Part shown: in pieces, positions 7,938-16,332 of the stretch
How positions within the stretch are numbered: position 1 is the stretch's first letter
How the letters are laid out: every line of letters begins with the position of its first letter
Assembly (NCBI RefSeq): GCF_000019965.1
Contig: NC_010571.1
Location: 1,860,001-1,924,000 of the forward strand
From: Opitutus terrae PB90-1
Lineage (GTDB): Bacteria > Verrucomicrobiota > Verrucomicrobiia > Opitutales > Opitutaceae
Reading direction: 5' to 3'
DNA: 64,000 nucleotides
Program-made: the position numbers and the translations under genes
Notes under the pieces: model-generated
Databases searched by the model: none
The model's input: only the letters and a program-made list of their open reading frames with translations
What the model was told of the DNA's origin: nothing

Positions 7938-8672
7938 ATGGACTGGATCACCGACCCGCAGATCTGGATTTCGCTGCTCACGCTTACGGCGCTCGAGATC
8001 GTGCTTGGCATCGACAACATCATTTTCATTTCGATTCTCTCGGGCAAACTCCCGCGCGAGCAGCAGGCGAAGGCGCGGCAGATCGGCCTAAGCCTCGCGT
8101 TGATCACGCGCGTGCTGTTGCTCGCCTCGCTGGCGTGGATGGTGAAGCTCACCGCCCCGTTGTTCGGCGTGTTCGGGTTCGAGGTTTCGGGCCGTGACTT
8201 GATCCTGCTCGGCGGCGGGCTGTTTCTGATCGTGAAAAGCGTGATGGAGATTCACGAGAAGCTCGAAGGGGAGGACGGCGAAGTCACGGCCCGCGTCGCG
8301 CCGACGTTCGTGAAGGTCATCGTGCAGATCCTGTTGCTCGACCTGGTGTTCTCGCTCGATTCGGTGATCACGGCGATCGGCATGGCCAACAAGCTCGCCG
8401 TGATGATCGCGGCGGTGGTGATCGCGATTCTGGTGATGCTGAAATATGCCGGCGTGATCAGCGATTTCGTCAACCGGCACCCGACGCTCAAGATGCTGGC
8501 ATTGTCCTTCCTGCTGCTGATCGGCGTGACGCTCGTCGCGGAGGGCACACACCATCACATCAACAAGGGGTACATTTACTTCGCCATGGCGTTCGCCTTC
8601 GGGGTCGAGATGTTGAACCTCCGGCTGCGCAAGGCGCCGAAACCGATCGAGCTGCATCAGACCTATCGTTGA
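7938..8672 (+). CDS. TerC-family integral membrane protein
   Basis: A 244-residue protein from the ATG at 7938 (MDWITDPQIWISLLTL), where family members normally start; 25 further open codons upstream are not family-like. Conserved acidic membrane motifs are EIVLGIDNIIFISIL and LDLVFSLDSVITAIGMA, spread over about seven TM helices. TerC/YkoY relatives are implicated in metal (Mn2+) efflux and metalation of exported enzymes, and some in tellurite resistance. I examined the 250-bp leader for a yybP-ykoY-type manganese riboswitch and saw no convincing match. Confidence 0.88.
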   Translation: MDWITDPQIWISLLTLTALEIVLGIDNIIFISILSGKLPREQQAKARQIGLSLALITRVLLLASLAWMVKLTAPLFGVFGFEVSGRDLILLGGGLFLIVKSVMEIHEKLEGEDGEVTARVAPTFVKVIVQILLLDLVFSLDSVITAIGMANKLAVMIAAVVIAILVMLKYAGVISDFVNRHPTLKMLALSFLLLIGVTLVAEGTHHHINKGYIYFAMAFAFGVEMLNLRLRKAPKPIELHQTYR

Positions 8673-8684
8673 ATCGGGCAAAAA

Positions 8685-8712
8685 GAGAGGGCGGGTCACT
8701 CGACCCGCCCTC
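8685..8712 (-). terminator. Strong GC hairpin between convergent genes, T-tract on the minus strand
   Basis: An 11-bp perfect stem (GAGGGCGGGTC) with a 4-nt loop. On the minus strand it is followed by TC and five T, so it should stop leftward transcription from the HPF-like gene. On the plus strand the stem lies 14 bp after the TerC stop but lacks a T-run. It may act in both directions. Confidence 0.65.
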
Positions 8713-8898
8713 CAGGCTATGGCTAAACGAAACCAAGAAAAACTCGGGCGGCGTCGGACCGACGTACCCGCGATGATTGTGGTTGTCGTCGGCTGAGACC
8801 GGCGCGCGCGCCAGAGGATCAACTGAATGGGACCTAAGCCCCCTTCGGGTGAACCCTGAGAGGGTGCCCGAGCAGGTGCCGGGCTATGCCATGGGCGT

Positions 8899-9258
8899 TC
8901 AGCGCAACATCGTGCTCGGCAAATCCGGAGCTGGCGCGGGCCGTAGGCGCTGCTTGCGCAGCTGGTGCTCGAGTTGCTCGAGCAGGTAGTTGAGCGTGCC
9001 CGTCGCATCGCCGCCGGTCACGCTGCTGAGCAGGGCCGGTCCGCCAAAATCGATCCGACCCTTTGCGACATATTCGTGCGGCGCCTCGCGCGTGGGATCG
9101 TTTTCAAGCTCGATGCAGATCTCCTCGATCAAGGGATGGCGGCGGACGAGGAGGACAGCTTTGTCGGCGGTCGCCCGACGCACCGGCTCGTCGAGTTCGA
9201 AATTGATGGCGCGGACCAACACGCGGGCCGCGACAGCGTCTGGGGTGGGCGCTTTCAT
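8899..9258 (-). CDS. HPF/RaiA-like ribosome-associated protein
   Basis: A 119-residue protein from the ATG at 9256-9258 (MKAPTPDAVAARVLV). An additional 75 open codons upstream are proline/arginine-rich and probably noncoding. The central pattern VRRHPLIEEICIELEND, then GRIDFGGPALLSSVTGGD, then LNYLLEQLEHQLRKQR follows the βαβββα layout and basic last helix of hibernation-promoting factors, which bind the 30S decoding region in stationary phase. Similarity is weak, so the assignment rests on pattern. Followed by 186 bp of noncoding DNA and a terminator. Confidence 0.6.
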   Translation of the reverse strand: MKAPTPDAVAARVLVRAINFELDEPVRRATADKAVLLVRRHPLIEEICIELENDPTREAPHEYVAKGRIDFGGPALLSSVTGGDATGTLNYLLEQLEHQLRKQRLRPAPAPDLPSTMLR

Positions 9259-9547
9259 CGCAGCTTCGACCGCGAGCGACCCTGTTGGTTGTTCGGGAAA
9301 AGCGGGATCTGCTTCACGGCGAAGTTTCTCCGGGAATCCACCGATACGCGGGTGCGCTGCTTGTGCGGCGAGCCGGTCCGGGCTCTGCGCGCGCGGAGTT
9401 TGCGGAAGGGCCGGCCGCGAGGCGAAACGGCTGTCGAAGGCGCGCGCGAATGGCCCCAGGCCCGGCGAGGGGCCGGGGCTCACCGGGGACGGTTCGCCCT
9501 ACCCGCCGACGCGATGACAGAGGTCGTTAACCTAGCGCCATTCGGCT

Positions 9548-11932
9548 CTACCGCTTTTTGTTCAGCGCGGCGGAGAACCAGTCGGAGTTGAGTGATTGCG
9601 GCGCGCGTGGAGCTGGCGCGGGCGATCCGGAGCGCGGACCCGACGACGGTCGTGACGAGGAAAACGACCGCGACGAGGGCGTCGCGGTCCCAGGGCCGGA
9701 TGAGGGGCGCGGGCCGATTTCGGGATTGCTGCGCATCGAGAGCGCGATCCGGTTCCGCGCCAGATCGACTTCGACGACCGTCACCGTCACCTTCTGCTGC
9801 GGCTTCACCACGGTCGCGGCGTCCTTCACGAAGGTGTCGGCGAGCTGGCTGATGTGGACCAAGCCGTCCTGGTGAACGCCGATGTCCACGAACGCGCCGA
9901 ATGCGGTGACGTTCGTCACGATGCCGGGCAGCTTCATGCCGGGCTTCAGGTCCTTCGGCTCGTGGACGTTCGCGTCGAACGCGAACGCCTCGAATTTTTC
10001 GCGTGGATCGCGGCCGGGCTTCGCGAGCTCGGCCATGATGTCGTTGAGCGTGGGCAGTCCGACGTCGGCGGTGACGTACGCCTCGAGCTTGAGCTTCGCG
10101 CGGAGTTTCCCCTCGCGCATCAAATCCGCGACGGTGGCGCCGAGATCGGCCGCCATTTTCTCGACGAGCGCATAACGCTCCGGGTGCACCGCGCTGGCGT
10201 CGAGCGGATGGGTCGCGTGGCGGATCCGAAGAAAACCGGCGGCTTGCTCGAAGGCCTTCGGGCCGAGCCGCGGCACCTCCTTCAACTCGGCGCGCGATTT
10301 GAACGGGCCATGCTCGTTGCGGCGCGCGACGATTGCGGCGGCGGTGGTGGCGTTCAGACCGGAGACGTAACTCAGCAGCTGCTTCGAGGCGGTGTTGAGT
10401 TCGACGCCGACGCCGTTGACCGAGCTGACGACGGTGTCGTCGAGCGAGCGCTTGAGCGCAATCTGGTCGACATCGTGCTGATATTGGCCGACGCCGATCG
10501 ATTTCGGATCGAGCTTCACGAGCTCCGCCAACGGATCCATCAGCCGGCGGCCGATCGAGACGGCGCCGCGCACGGTGAGATCGTGGTCGGGGAACTCCTC
10601 CCTTGCGACCTCGCTGGCCGAGTAGATCGAAGCGCCGGATTCGTTGACCATCACGATCGGAATCGTGGCGGGCAGCCCGAGCTTGCGGACGAACGCCTCC
10701 GTTTCGCGACCGGCGGTGCCGTTGCCGATCGCGATCGCCTCGACGTTGAAGAACTGGACGAAACCGGCGAGTTTGTCGCGCGCCTCCTGCTCGTGGCGGT
10801 CGGGAAAGACGACGTCGTTGTGGAGCAGTTTGCCCTGCCGATCGAGCAGCACGACCTTGCAGCCCGTGCGGAAGCCCGGGTCGATGGCCAGCACGGCCTT
10901 TTGGCCCAGCGGCGGGGCGAGCAGGAGCTCGCGCATGTTGCCAGTGAAGACCCTGATCGCGGCCTCATCGGCGCGTTTCTTCGAGTCGAGCCGCATCTCC
11001 GTCTCCATCGCGGGGCAAAGCAGCCGTTTGCAGGCGTCGGCGACCGCGAGTTGGACCTGATCCGAGCAGGTCGAGTTGAGCGTGGACGACGACGCGTTGG
11101 GGGCAACGCGCGCGGCCTTCACAAACAGCGGCGCGACCTCGGCGACGGCGAGCGTCTCGTCGGGCAGCGTCACGCGCATCATCAGAAACGATTCCTTTTC
11201 GCCGCGGCGCATCGCGAGAATCCGGTGCGAAGGGGCCTTCGCGAGCGGTTCACTCCACTCGAAGTAGTCCTTGTATTTCGCCGCCTCGGGATCGGCGTCT
11301 TTGCCGATGAGCACCTTGGACGAGACGATCGCGTCGGACTGGTAGCGGGCGCGGAGCCGCGTGCGGGCGTCCTTGTCGTCCGAGATCCGCTCGGCGATGA
11401 TGTCGCGCGCGCCGGCGAGCGCTTCGTCCACCGTCTCGATTTTGGATTTTTGATTCTTGCCGTCGTCCGCGACATATTCGCGGCCGACGTAGGCCTGCGC
11501 GGCCGCGACGGCGTCGGTGGCCGGGTCCTGTGCGAACAGCAACTCGGCGAGCGGCTCGAGGCCTTTTTCCTTCGCGATCGTGGCCCGCGTGCGTTTTTTC
11601 GGTCGGAACGGCAGATAAAGGTCCTCGAGTGCGGTCAGCGTGTCCGCGGCCTGGATCGCCTGCTCGAGCGCGGGGGTGAGCAGCGAGCGCTCCTTGAGCG
11701 AACTGAGAATCGCGGCGCGGCGCTCGTCGACCGCGGTGAGGTGATCGAGTCGGTCGCGGATGGCGAGAACCTGCGTCTCGTCGAGCTCGCCGGTCACTTC
11801 CTTGCGATAGCGGGCGATGAACGGCACCGTGGCGCCCTCGGCGAGCAGCTGCGCCGTGGCGGCGACCTGAAAAACTTTGACGTTGAGTTCCTGGGCGAGG
11901 CGCAGGACGTGATCCGGATTGGGTAAGGCCAT
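9548..11932 (-). CDS. tex: Tex-family RNA-binding transcription accessory protein
   Basis: A 794-residue protein, normal Tex length. Domain order is an N-terminal Tex-N helical region (FIARYRKEVTGELDE), a YqgF-like RNase H fold (AIDPGFRTGCKVVLLD), tandem helix-hairpin-helix (LNTASKQLLSYVSGL, ATTAAAIVARR) and a C-terminal S1 domain (GIVTNVTAFGAFVDIG, HQDGLVHISQLAD). It ends in a Ser/Pro/Arg-rich tail of about 50 residues. Tex binds nucleic acids and is proposed to influence transcription and RNA turnover. Monocistronic. Confidence 0.95.
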   Translation of the reverse strand: MALPNPDHVLRLAQELNVKVFQVAATAQLLAEGATVPFIARYRKEVTGELDETQVLAIRDRLDHLTAVDERRAAILSSLKERSLLTPALEQAIQAADTLTALEDLYLPFRPKKRTRATIAKEKGLEPLAELLFAQDPATDAVAAAQAYVGREYVADDGKNQKSKIETVDEALAGARDIIAERISDDKDARTRLRARYQSDAIVSSKVLIGKDADPEAAKYKDYFEWSEPLAKAPSHRILAMRRGEKESFLMMRVTLPDETLAVAEVAPLFVKAARVAPNASSSTLNSTCSDQVQLAVADACKRLLCPAMETEMRLDSKKRADEAAIRVFTGNMRELLLAPPLGQKAVLAIDPGFRTGCKVVLLDRQGKLLHNDVVFPDRHEQEARDKLAGFVQFFNVEAIAIGNGTAGRETEAFVRKLGLPATIPIVMVNESGASIYSASEVAREEFPDHDLTVRGAVSIGRRLMDPLAELVKLDPKSIGVGQYQHDVDQIALKRSLDDTVVSSVNGVGVELNTASKQLLSYVSGLNATTAAAIVARRNEHGPFKSRAELKEVPRLGPKAFEQAAGFLRIRHATHPLDASAVHPERYALVEKMAADLGATVADLMREGKLRAKLKLEAYVTADVGLPTLNDIMAELAKPGRDPREKFEAFAFDANVHEPKDLKPGMKLPGIVTNVTAFGAFVDIGVHQDGLVHISQLADTFVKDAATVVKPQQKVTVTVVEVDLARNRIALSMRSNPEIGPRPSSGPGTATPSSRSFSSSRPSSGPRSGSPAPAPRAPQSLNSDWFSAALNKKR

Positions 11933-12095
11933 TGCGGAGGTCCGCCGATAGCATGCCGCTGGCGAAAACGCGCAAGGGCAAAGCGCGGGTAAAGTTCGTG
12001 TGAAGACCGCGAAATCCGGACGCGCGATTCAAGTCGGCGGCGGTTGTGTCGTTTAACGCGCGCACACGTGCGCCCCTTCGGCGCGCTGTTCCACC

Positions 12096-12461
12096 ATGTC
12101 GTTTCGCAAACAAGTACTCCCTCTGCTCGCTGTTTTCGGGTTCATGAGCTCGTTCGCCACGCTCGCTGCGTTGGCGGCGGCCAGTGACTACGACGAATTG
12201 CCGGTCCCGGTGAAATCCGTGGCGCCGACCTATCCGCCGGAAATGAAGCAGGAAAAAGCTTCCGGGATCGTGATGGTGAAGATCTCGATCGACGAGAACG
12301 GCGACGTGGTCGACCGCGTGGTCGCGAAGTCGACGCGCGCGGAGTTCGACGAGGCGGCGCTCGCGGCGATCAGCAAGTGGAAGTTCAAGCCGGCCAAAAA
12401 GGACGGCGCCGCGGTGAAGGCGACGGTGACGATCCCGATCAAGTTCACGGCGGAGAGCTGA
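12096..12461 (+). CDS. Exported TonB C-terminal-domain protein
   Basis: A 121-residue protein with an N-terminal signal or anchor (LLAVFGFMSSFATLAALAA) followed directly by a TonB_C domain: VKSVAPTYPPEMKQEKASG, VMVKISIDENGDV, and FDEAALAAISKWKFKPAKKDG. There is no proline-rich spacer, so it is too short to span the periplasm as a classical TonB. It may be a periplasmic partner or a stand-alone domain. No ExbBD genes are adjacent. Confidence 0.85.
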   Translation: MSFRKQVLPLLAVFGFMSSFATLAALAAASDYDELPVPVKSVAPTYPPEMKQEKASGIVMVKISIDENGDVVDRVVAKSTRAEFDEAALAAISKWKFKPAKKDGAAVKATVTIPIKFTAES

Positions 12462-12556
12462 CCCTCCTTCGCCCCGCGAATGCGGGGCTACGGAGGGCGA
12501 GGGGCGAAAGCCTAAAGCCTAGCGCGGAGAGCCTAGAGCGAAGAGCAACGCTGGCT

Positions 12557-12589
12557 ATGGGAGCGCGGCCGTCCCGGCCGCTTTCCCAT
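12557..12589. repeat. GC hairpin in the 12462-12663 gap
   Basis: ATGGGAGCGCGGCCG and its near complement around GTCCC. A shorter relative (GAGCGCGGCCG, then CCCCGGCCGC) occurs near 7727. A second hairpin, CGCCCCGC with GCGGGGC, lies near 12471. There is no T-tract. These look like members of the dispersed hairpin set rather than terminators. Confidence 0.6.
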
Positions 12590-12663
12590 CACGCGCACGT
12601 TCCCCGACGAAAATCCGCCGGCCGGCTGGAGTCTGCGCGGAGTGTGATTACGCTCCGCGCACC

Positions 12664-13161
12664 ATGAGATTCCTCGTTGCCCTCAGTCTGGCCGTGATGT
12701 TGTCGGGAGCGCCGCTGCGTGCGGCTGACGTGTCCGCGGAGGCCGTCGAACAGCAGCTCGTCGAACTCGCGGCGAGCAAGGAGGTGACCGTGGTGCATCT
12801 CTGGGCGCCCTGGTGCCCGAACTGCGCGGCGGAGATGCGACCGGACGGCTGGGCGAAGTTCGTCGCGGACCATCCCAAGGTGAAAGTCGTGTTCGTGAAC
12901 ATCTGGCACGCGAACCAGGATCCGGCGCCGAAGCTCGCGGCGGGCGGGCTCGGCGGGCAGCCGAATTTCGTGGCGCTGACGCATCCGAATCCGGCGCGGA
13001 AAAAGGGCGAGTCGCTCGACCGGCTGCTCGGTTTTCCGGTGACGTGGGTGCCGACGACGTGGGTGATGCGCGACGGGAAGCTGCGCTACGCGATCAACTA
13101 CGGCGAAGTGCGTTTCGACATGCTGCAGCAGATGGTGGAGGACGCCGCGCGGAAGTGGTGA
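12664..13161 (+). CDS. Thioredoxin-like periplasmic protein
   Basis: A 165-residue protein with a signal peptide (MRFLVALSLAVMLSGAPLRA) and a thioredoxin fold. The active-site-like motif is WAPWCPNC (CPNC), placed after the VVHLW strand, and a cis-proline segment FPVTWVPTTWVM follows. It probably acts in extracytoplasmic thiol redox chemistry, such as TlpA/ResA-type reduction. The CPNC dipeptide differs from thioredoxin's CGPC. No cytochrome-maturation genes are adjacent. Confidence 0.82.
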   Translation: MRFLVALSLAVMLSGAPLRAADVSAEAVEQQLVELAASKEVTVVHLWAPWCPNCAAEMRPDGWAKFVADHPKVKVVFVNIWHANQDPAPKLAAGGLGGQPNFVALTHPNPARKKGESLDRLLGFPVTWVPTTWVMRDGKLRYAINYGEVRFDMLQQMVEDAARKW

Positions 13162-13248
13162 GGGCGTGGGGTGGCGCGAGGCGGAGCGGACGCGGCGGTG
13201 GAGACTCCGCGCACTTGCCTTTTCGGGCTTGCGGCGGAAACTGGCACC

Positions 13249-13512
13249 ATGCCGCTCGATCCGCTACAGCAGAAGGTCCTGGGAGTCGTGTATGATCGTG
13301 GCATGGTTCGCGGGCGCGACATCAAGCGCCAGCTTGCCGAGGTCGGCGACGTCGGCCAGCTGCGCGTCGCGCTAGCCGAGCTGGCGAAGCAGAACCTCGT
13401 TACGGTGCAGACGGGCTCGCTGTCCCTCGCGTCCGAGCGAGGCGTGTTGGATGCATATATCGCTCCGTTGCCTTCCGGCCAGGCCGCGGCGGCGATGGAA
13501 CTTCGACGTTGA
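13249..13512 (+). CDS. Small predicted winged-helix protein, unknown function
   Basis: An 87-residue protein from the ATG at 13249 (MPLDPLQQKVLGVVYDRG). Predicted order is helix, helix (RGRDIKRQLAEVGDVGQLRVALAEL), then a wing-like segment (NLVTVQTGSLSL), resembling a degenerate winged helix. It lies 36 bp before the next gene on the same strand, so they may be co-transcribed. There is no family I can name. Confidence 0.55.
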   Translation: MPLDPLQQKVLGVVYDRGMVRGRDIKRQLAEVGDVGQLRVALAELAKQNLVTVQTGSLSLASERGVLDAYIAPLPSGQAAAAMELRR

Positions 13513-13548
13513 TGCCCCCGTGCGGTCGAGCCGGCGACCGCATTAGCC

Positions 13549-14826
13549 ATGCTTGAATTTTCTCCCGACTGGGACGCGCGTGCGTGCTACCTGGTGGTGT
13601 TCATGTGTGCGCTCGTGAGCGCGCGGGTGCAGGTGCTGGGGCGGTTGGCGGTGCTGAAGCAGAAGGCGGTGTATGCGTGGGGGCAACGCTCCACCTGGCT
13701 CGTCTACACGATCTACCTTCTTTTGCCGCTGGCATTGTTCTGGATCCTCGACCGGATGGGCGCGCTGCAGGATACGGCGCTCTTTGCGGCGTTGCTGGTG
13801 GGCCTGGCCTACCCGGCCATTCTGACGGGAGGGACGAGCATCAAGCCGGCAGGCGGCCTCGGAGGAATTTTCGACTGGTTGAACAAGGCGATGGATGGCG
13901 TGATCGCCAAAACCACGTCGTCGGTGGCGCTGGAGGCGCAGCTGTTTGAGCGGGTGGTGGTGGATCACCTCGAAAAGAGCGCACCGGCGTTGAAGCTCGT
14001 GACGGATCTGGCGCTGCAATACGCCGCGTCGCGCGAAGATGTGCTGAAGGAGCTGGCCGCCGCCGCCGATCCCCGCGCGAAGGCCCAGATTGCCTTCGAG
14101 TATGCGACGGATTCGGCGGAAGGGCTGAGGCCCATCACGGAGATCCTCCCGCAGTTGGGGCTGAAAGCGGCGTCACCTTACGCGCGAGCGAAGAACTACC
14201 GAGTTGCCTACGCCTGTCTGGCGACTGCGGCCTGCGTGGTAATCGCCGTGCCCGTGCTCCATCCCCGGGGCGATCTCTGGTTCCGGACGTGGCGGATCAC
14301 CAAGCCCGGCATCTCGCAGACGGACCTCGCGCGGACCGAGCGCGCGCTGGCGCAGCATCTCCGCACGGCTGGGACGCGAGCGGAACAGGCGCGGGCGGCG
14401 CTGCTGCTGGCGCTGCAGCAGCCGGGCTTGGACAGCAAGAGGGCGGATCACATCCTGCAGTTGCTGGTGGCGGATCGGGGCGATCCCAGCACCGCCGAGT
14501 TCTACCGTATCGCGCTCGGCTTGACGCAGGCGCTCCGGGCCGGCGCGGTGGATATTCGGCTGCGGGTCAATCACGCGCTCCTGCTGCTCGCCAGCGAGTG
14601 GGTGGCGGCGCGGAAGGCGGTCGTCGAGCGGGCGGCGCAAGACGCGGCTGCCGGGGCGAAGCCGCTCGATGCCGGGTTGGTGAAACTGTCGGAGCGTCTC
14701 GCGGGCCTGAGTGCCTGGAAACCCCTCGACACTGAATCGCCCCTCGATCTGGAGCGAAAATGGCTGGAGTGGAGGGAGTGGTGGCTGGCGGCGGGATCGC
14801 CGCCGCCGGGAGCGTCAGCCGGTTGA
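13549..14826 (+). CDS. Membrane protein of unknown function
   Basis: A 425-residue protein. It has N-terminal hydrophobic segments (ACYLVVFMCALVSARV, WLVYTIYLLLPLALFWIL, ALFAALLVGLAYPAILTGG), then a helical cytosolic part, another TM segment (YACLATAACVVIAVPVL) and a long alanine- and leucine-rich helical C-terminal half without catalytic motifs. I do not recognise the family. Codon use and GC match its neighbours, so it is probably a lineage-specific chromosomal gene rather than a recent import. Confidence 0.7.
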   Translation: MLEFSPDWDARACYLVVFMCALVSARVQVLGRLAVLKQKAVYAWGQRSTWLVYTIYLLLPLALFWILDRMGALQDTALFAALLVGLAYPAILTGGTSIKPAGGLGGIFDWLNKAMDGVIAKTTSSVALEAQLFERVVVDHLEKSAPALKLVTDLALQYAASREDVLKELAAAADPRAKAQIAFEYATDSAEGLRPITEILPQLGLKAASPYARAKNYRVAYACLATAACVVIAVPVLHPRGDLWFRTWRITKPGISQTDLARTERALAQHLRTAGTRAEQARAALLLALQQPGLDSKRADHILQLLVADRGDPSTAEFYRIALGLTQALRAGAVDIRLRVNHALLLLASEWVAARKAVVERAAQDAAAGAKPLDAGLVKLSERLAGLSAWKPLDTESPLDLERKWLEWREWWLAAGSPPPGASAG

Positions 14827-14871
14827 TCCGGCGAAGTCCGAGGTGGGAGGCTGTCGCGGAGGTGGAGGGCT

Positions 14872-14914
14872 CCACCTGTCGTGAACAGGTGGAACGCGTT
14901 GCCCTCAACGCGTT
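14872..14914. repeat. Two adjacent perfect hairpins
   Basis: CCACCTGT with ACAGGTGG (loop CGTGA), immediately followed by AACGCGTT with AACGCGTT (loop GCCCTC). They are framed by GGCTC on the left and GAGC on the right. The layout matches the double-hairpin elements elsewhere in the window, with unrelated stem sequences. Confidence 0.7.
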
Positions 14915-14955
14915 CAGAGCGGCTTGGCCTATCGCCTATCGCCCATTTCTCTTGT

Positions 14956-16146
14956 TCACGTTTCCCGGAGCGCGGTCGCGATTGGGATGCGGGCGGCATG
15001 GATCGCAGGGAAAAAGCCGCCGAGCACGCCGATGAACGCCGCCCACGTGATCGCGCGCACAAGCAACTCGGGCGAGACGGTGAACGCGAACGCCACCTGG
15101 CTGAACGTCTGCCAGTTGATCGTCGAGGCCGTGAACCCGTCGAAGGCGAGATACGCCAGCAGTCCGCCGCACGCGCCGCCGAGCAGTGCCAGCGCGAGCG
15201 ATTCGAGCAGCACGGACACGATCACCGCACCCGAGCCGAAGCCGAGTGCACGCAACGTCGCGATCTCGCGGGTGCGCGCGGATACCGCGCTGTACATCGT
15301 GTTGAGCGCGCCGAACAGCGCGCCCAGCGCCATCAGTCCGGCGATCGCGAGGCCGATGCTGCGAATGAACGTGGTGACCAGTGACGACTGCTCCGCGTAA
15401 AACTCCGACTGCCGGACGACCTTCACGTTGAGCTGCGGATTCGTGGTGAGCGCATCGCGGAACTCCTGGAAAGATTCGGGCGAACTCAGCCGCGCGTAGA
15501 CGGCCTGGTAGCTGTCGCCGCGCTGGTAGGCGGGCTGCAACACGGCGGCGTCGGTCCAGATTTCCGATTCGGCCACGCCGCCGGCGGCGGAGAAGATGCC
15601 GACGACGGTCCAGTCGTTTTGGCCGACGCGGATCGTGTGGCCGAGATCGAGCCCCGCAAAGTGTCGCGCCGCGCCGGCGCCGACGATCACCTCGTTGCGA
15701 CCGGCTTCGAACCGGCGGCCGGACAGCAGCTGGATGTTGCCGCGCACCTCGTAGGCGGCGGGCGAGATGCCGCGCAGCGCGATGTTGGCGTCGGTGCCGG
15801 TCGAGCGCTTCGGGAGACTGATGATCACGAACAGCTCGGCGGAGGCGAGCGGACCGGCGGCGTTGCGCGCAAGCCCGGGCGCATCGGCGATCAGCCGCGT
15901 TTCGCCGCGGCCGAGTCCACTGGTCATTTCCGTGTCGGCGCCGGCGCGCAGCACGAGCGCGATGCCCGGATCACCGGAAACCGTCATGGCACGCCGGAAA
16001 CCTTCGGCCATCGACAGCACGCCGACGAGCACCGCGACGACACCGGCGATGCCGACCGTCGCGGCGATCGCCATGCCGCGGCGCTCCGGGAGCGATTTTA
16101 GGAACGACGCGGTGATCGAGAAGACTTGGATGATCCAGTTGATCAT
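14956..16146 (-). CDS. FtsX/MacB-like ABC transporter permease (second)
   Basis: A 396-residue permease. It has an N-terminal TM (MAIAATVGIAGVVAVLVGVLS), a large extracytoplasmic domain of about 210 residues, and three C-terminal TM segments (GLAIAGLMALGALFGALN; VIVSVLLESLALALLGGACGGLLAYLAF; ITWAAFIGVLGGFFPAIHAA). The TREIATLRALGFGSGAV coupling segment is characteristic of FtsX permeases. It is the last gene of a leftward operon: fusion protein, ATPase, two permeases. Confidence 0.88.
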   Translation of the reverse strand: MINWIIQVFSITASFLKSLPERRGMAIAATVGIAGVVAVLVGVLSMAEGFRRAMTVSGDPGIALVLRAGADTEMTSGLGRGETRLIADAPGLARNAAGPLASAELFVIISLPKRSTGTDANIALRGISPAAYEVRGNIQLLSGRRFEAGRNEVIVGAGAARHFAGLDLGHTIRVGQNDWTVVGIFSAAGGVAESEIWTDAAVLQPAYQRGDSYQAVYARLSSPESFQEFRDALTTNPQLNVKVVRQSEFYAEQSSLVTTFIRSIGLAIAGLMALGALFGALNTMYSAVSARTREIATLRALGFGSGAVIVSVLLESLALALLGGACGGLLAYLAFDGFTASTINWQTFSQVAFAFTVSPELLVRAITWAAFIGVLGGFFPAIHAARIPIATALRET

Positions 16147-16210
16147 GGGGAGAGGGATTCGTGAGCGGCCAATCGGGTGGTGAGGAGGTCAAGTTCTCCA
16201 AGCCGAGCTG

Positions 16211-16302
16211 AACCACAGATGGACACGGATGAACACAAATAGCCGAGGCCGATCTCCCAGGATGCTGCTGTATCTGTGTCGATCGGTGTTCATCTGTGGT
16301 TA
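16211..16302. repeat. Inverted ACCACAGATGGACAC repeat pair between two operon genes
   Basis: The left arm begins AACCACAGATGGACAC and the right arm ends GTTCATCTGTGGTT. The arms are about 30 nt and imperfectly complementary, separated by about 30 bp. I recall this word as a dispersed repeat common in Verrucomicrobiota and some other phyla. It occupies half of the 186-bp spacer between the two permease genes. Confidence 0.8.
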
Positions 16303-16332
16303 GTCAGTCCGAGGTCGAACTCATGGGGCGAA

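Noticed and set aside
8713-8898. Possible TPP riboswitch or 6S RNA because of GGCTGAGA-like and looped GC blocks
   Set aside because: The second TPP core (ACCTGATCTGG-like) and the 6S bubble pattern are absent. Kept only as an unassigned structured stretch.
9854-11926. A 690-codon frame antisense to tex
   Set aside because: Low-complexity composition typical of a mirror frame. Tex on the other strand has complete domain motifs.
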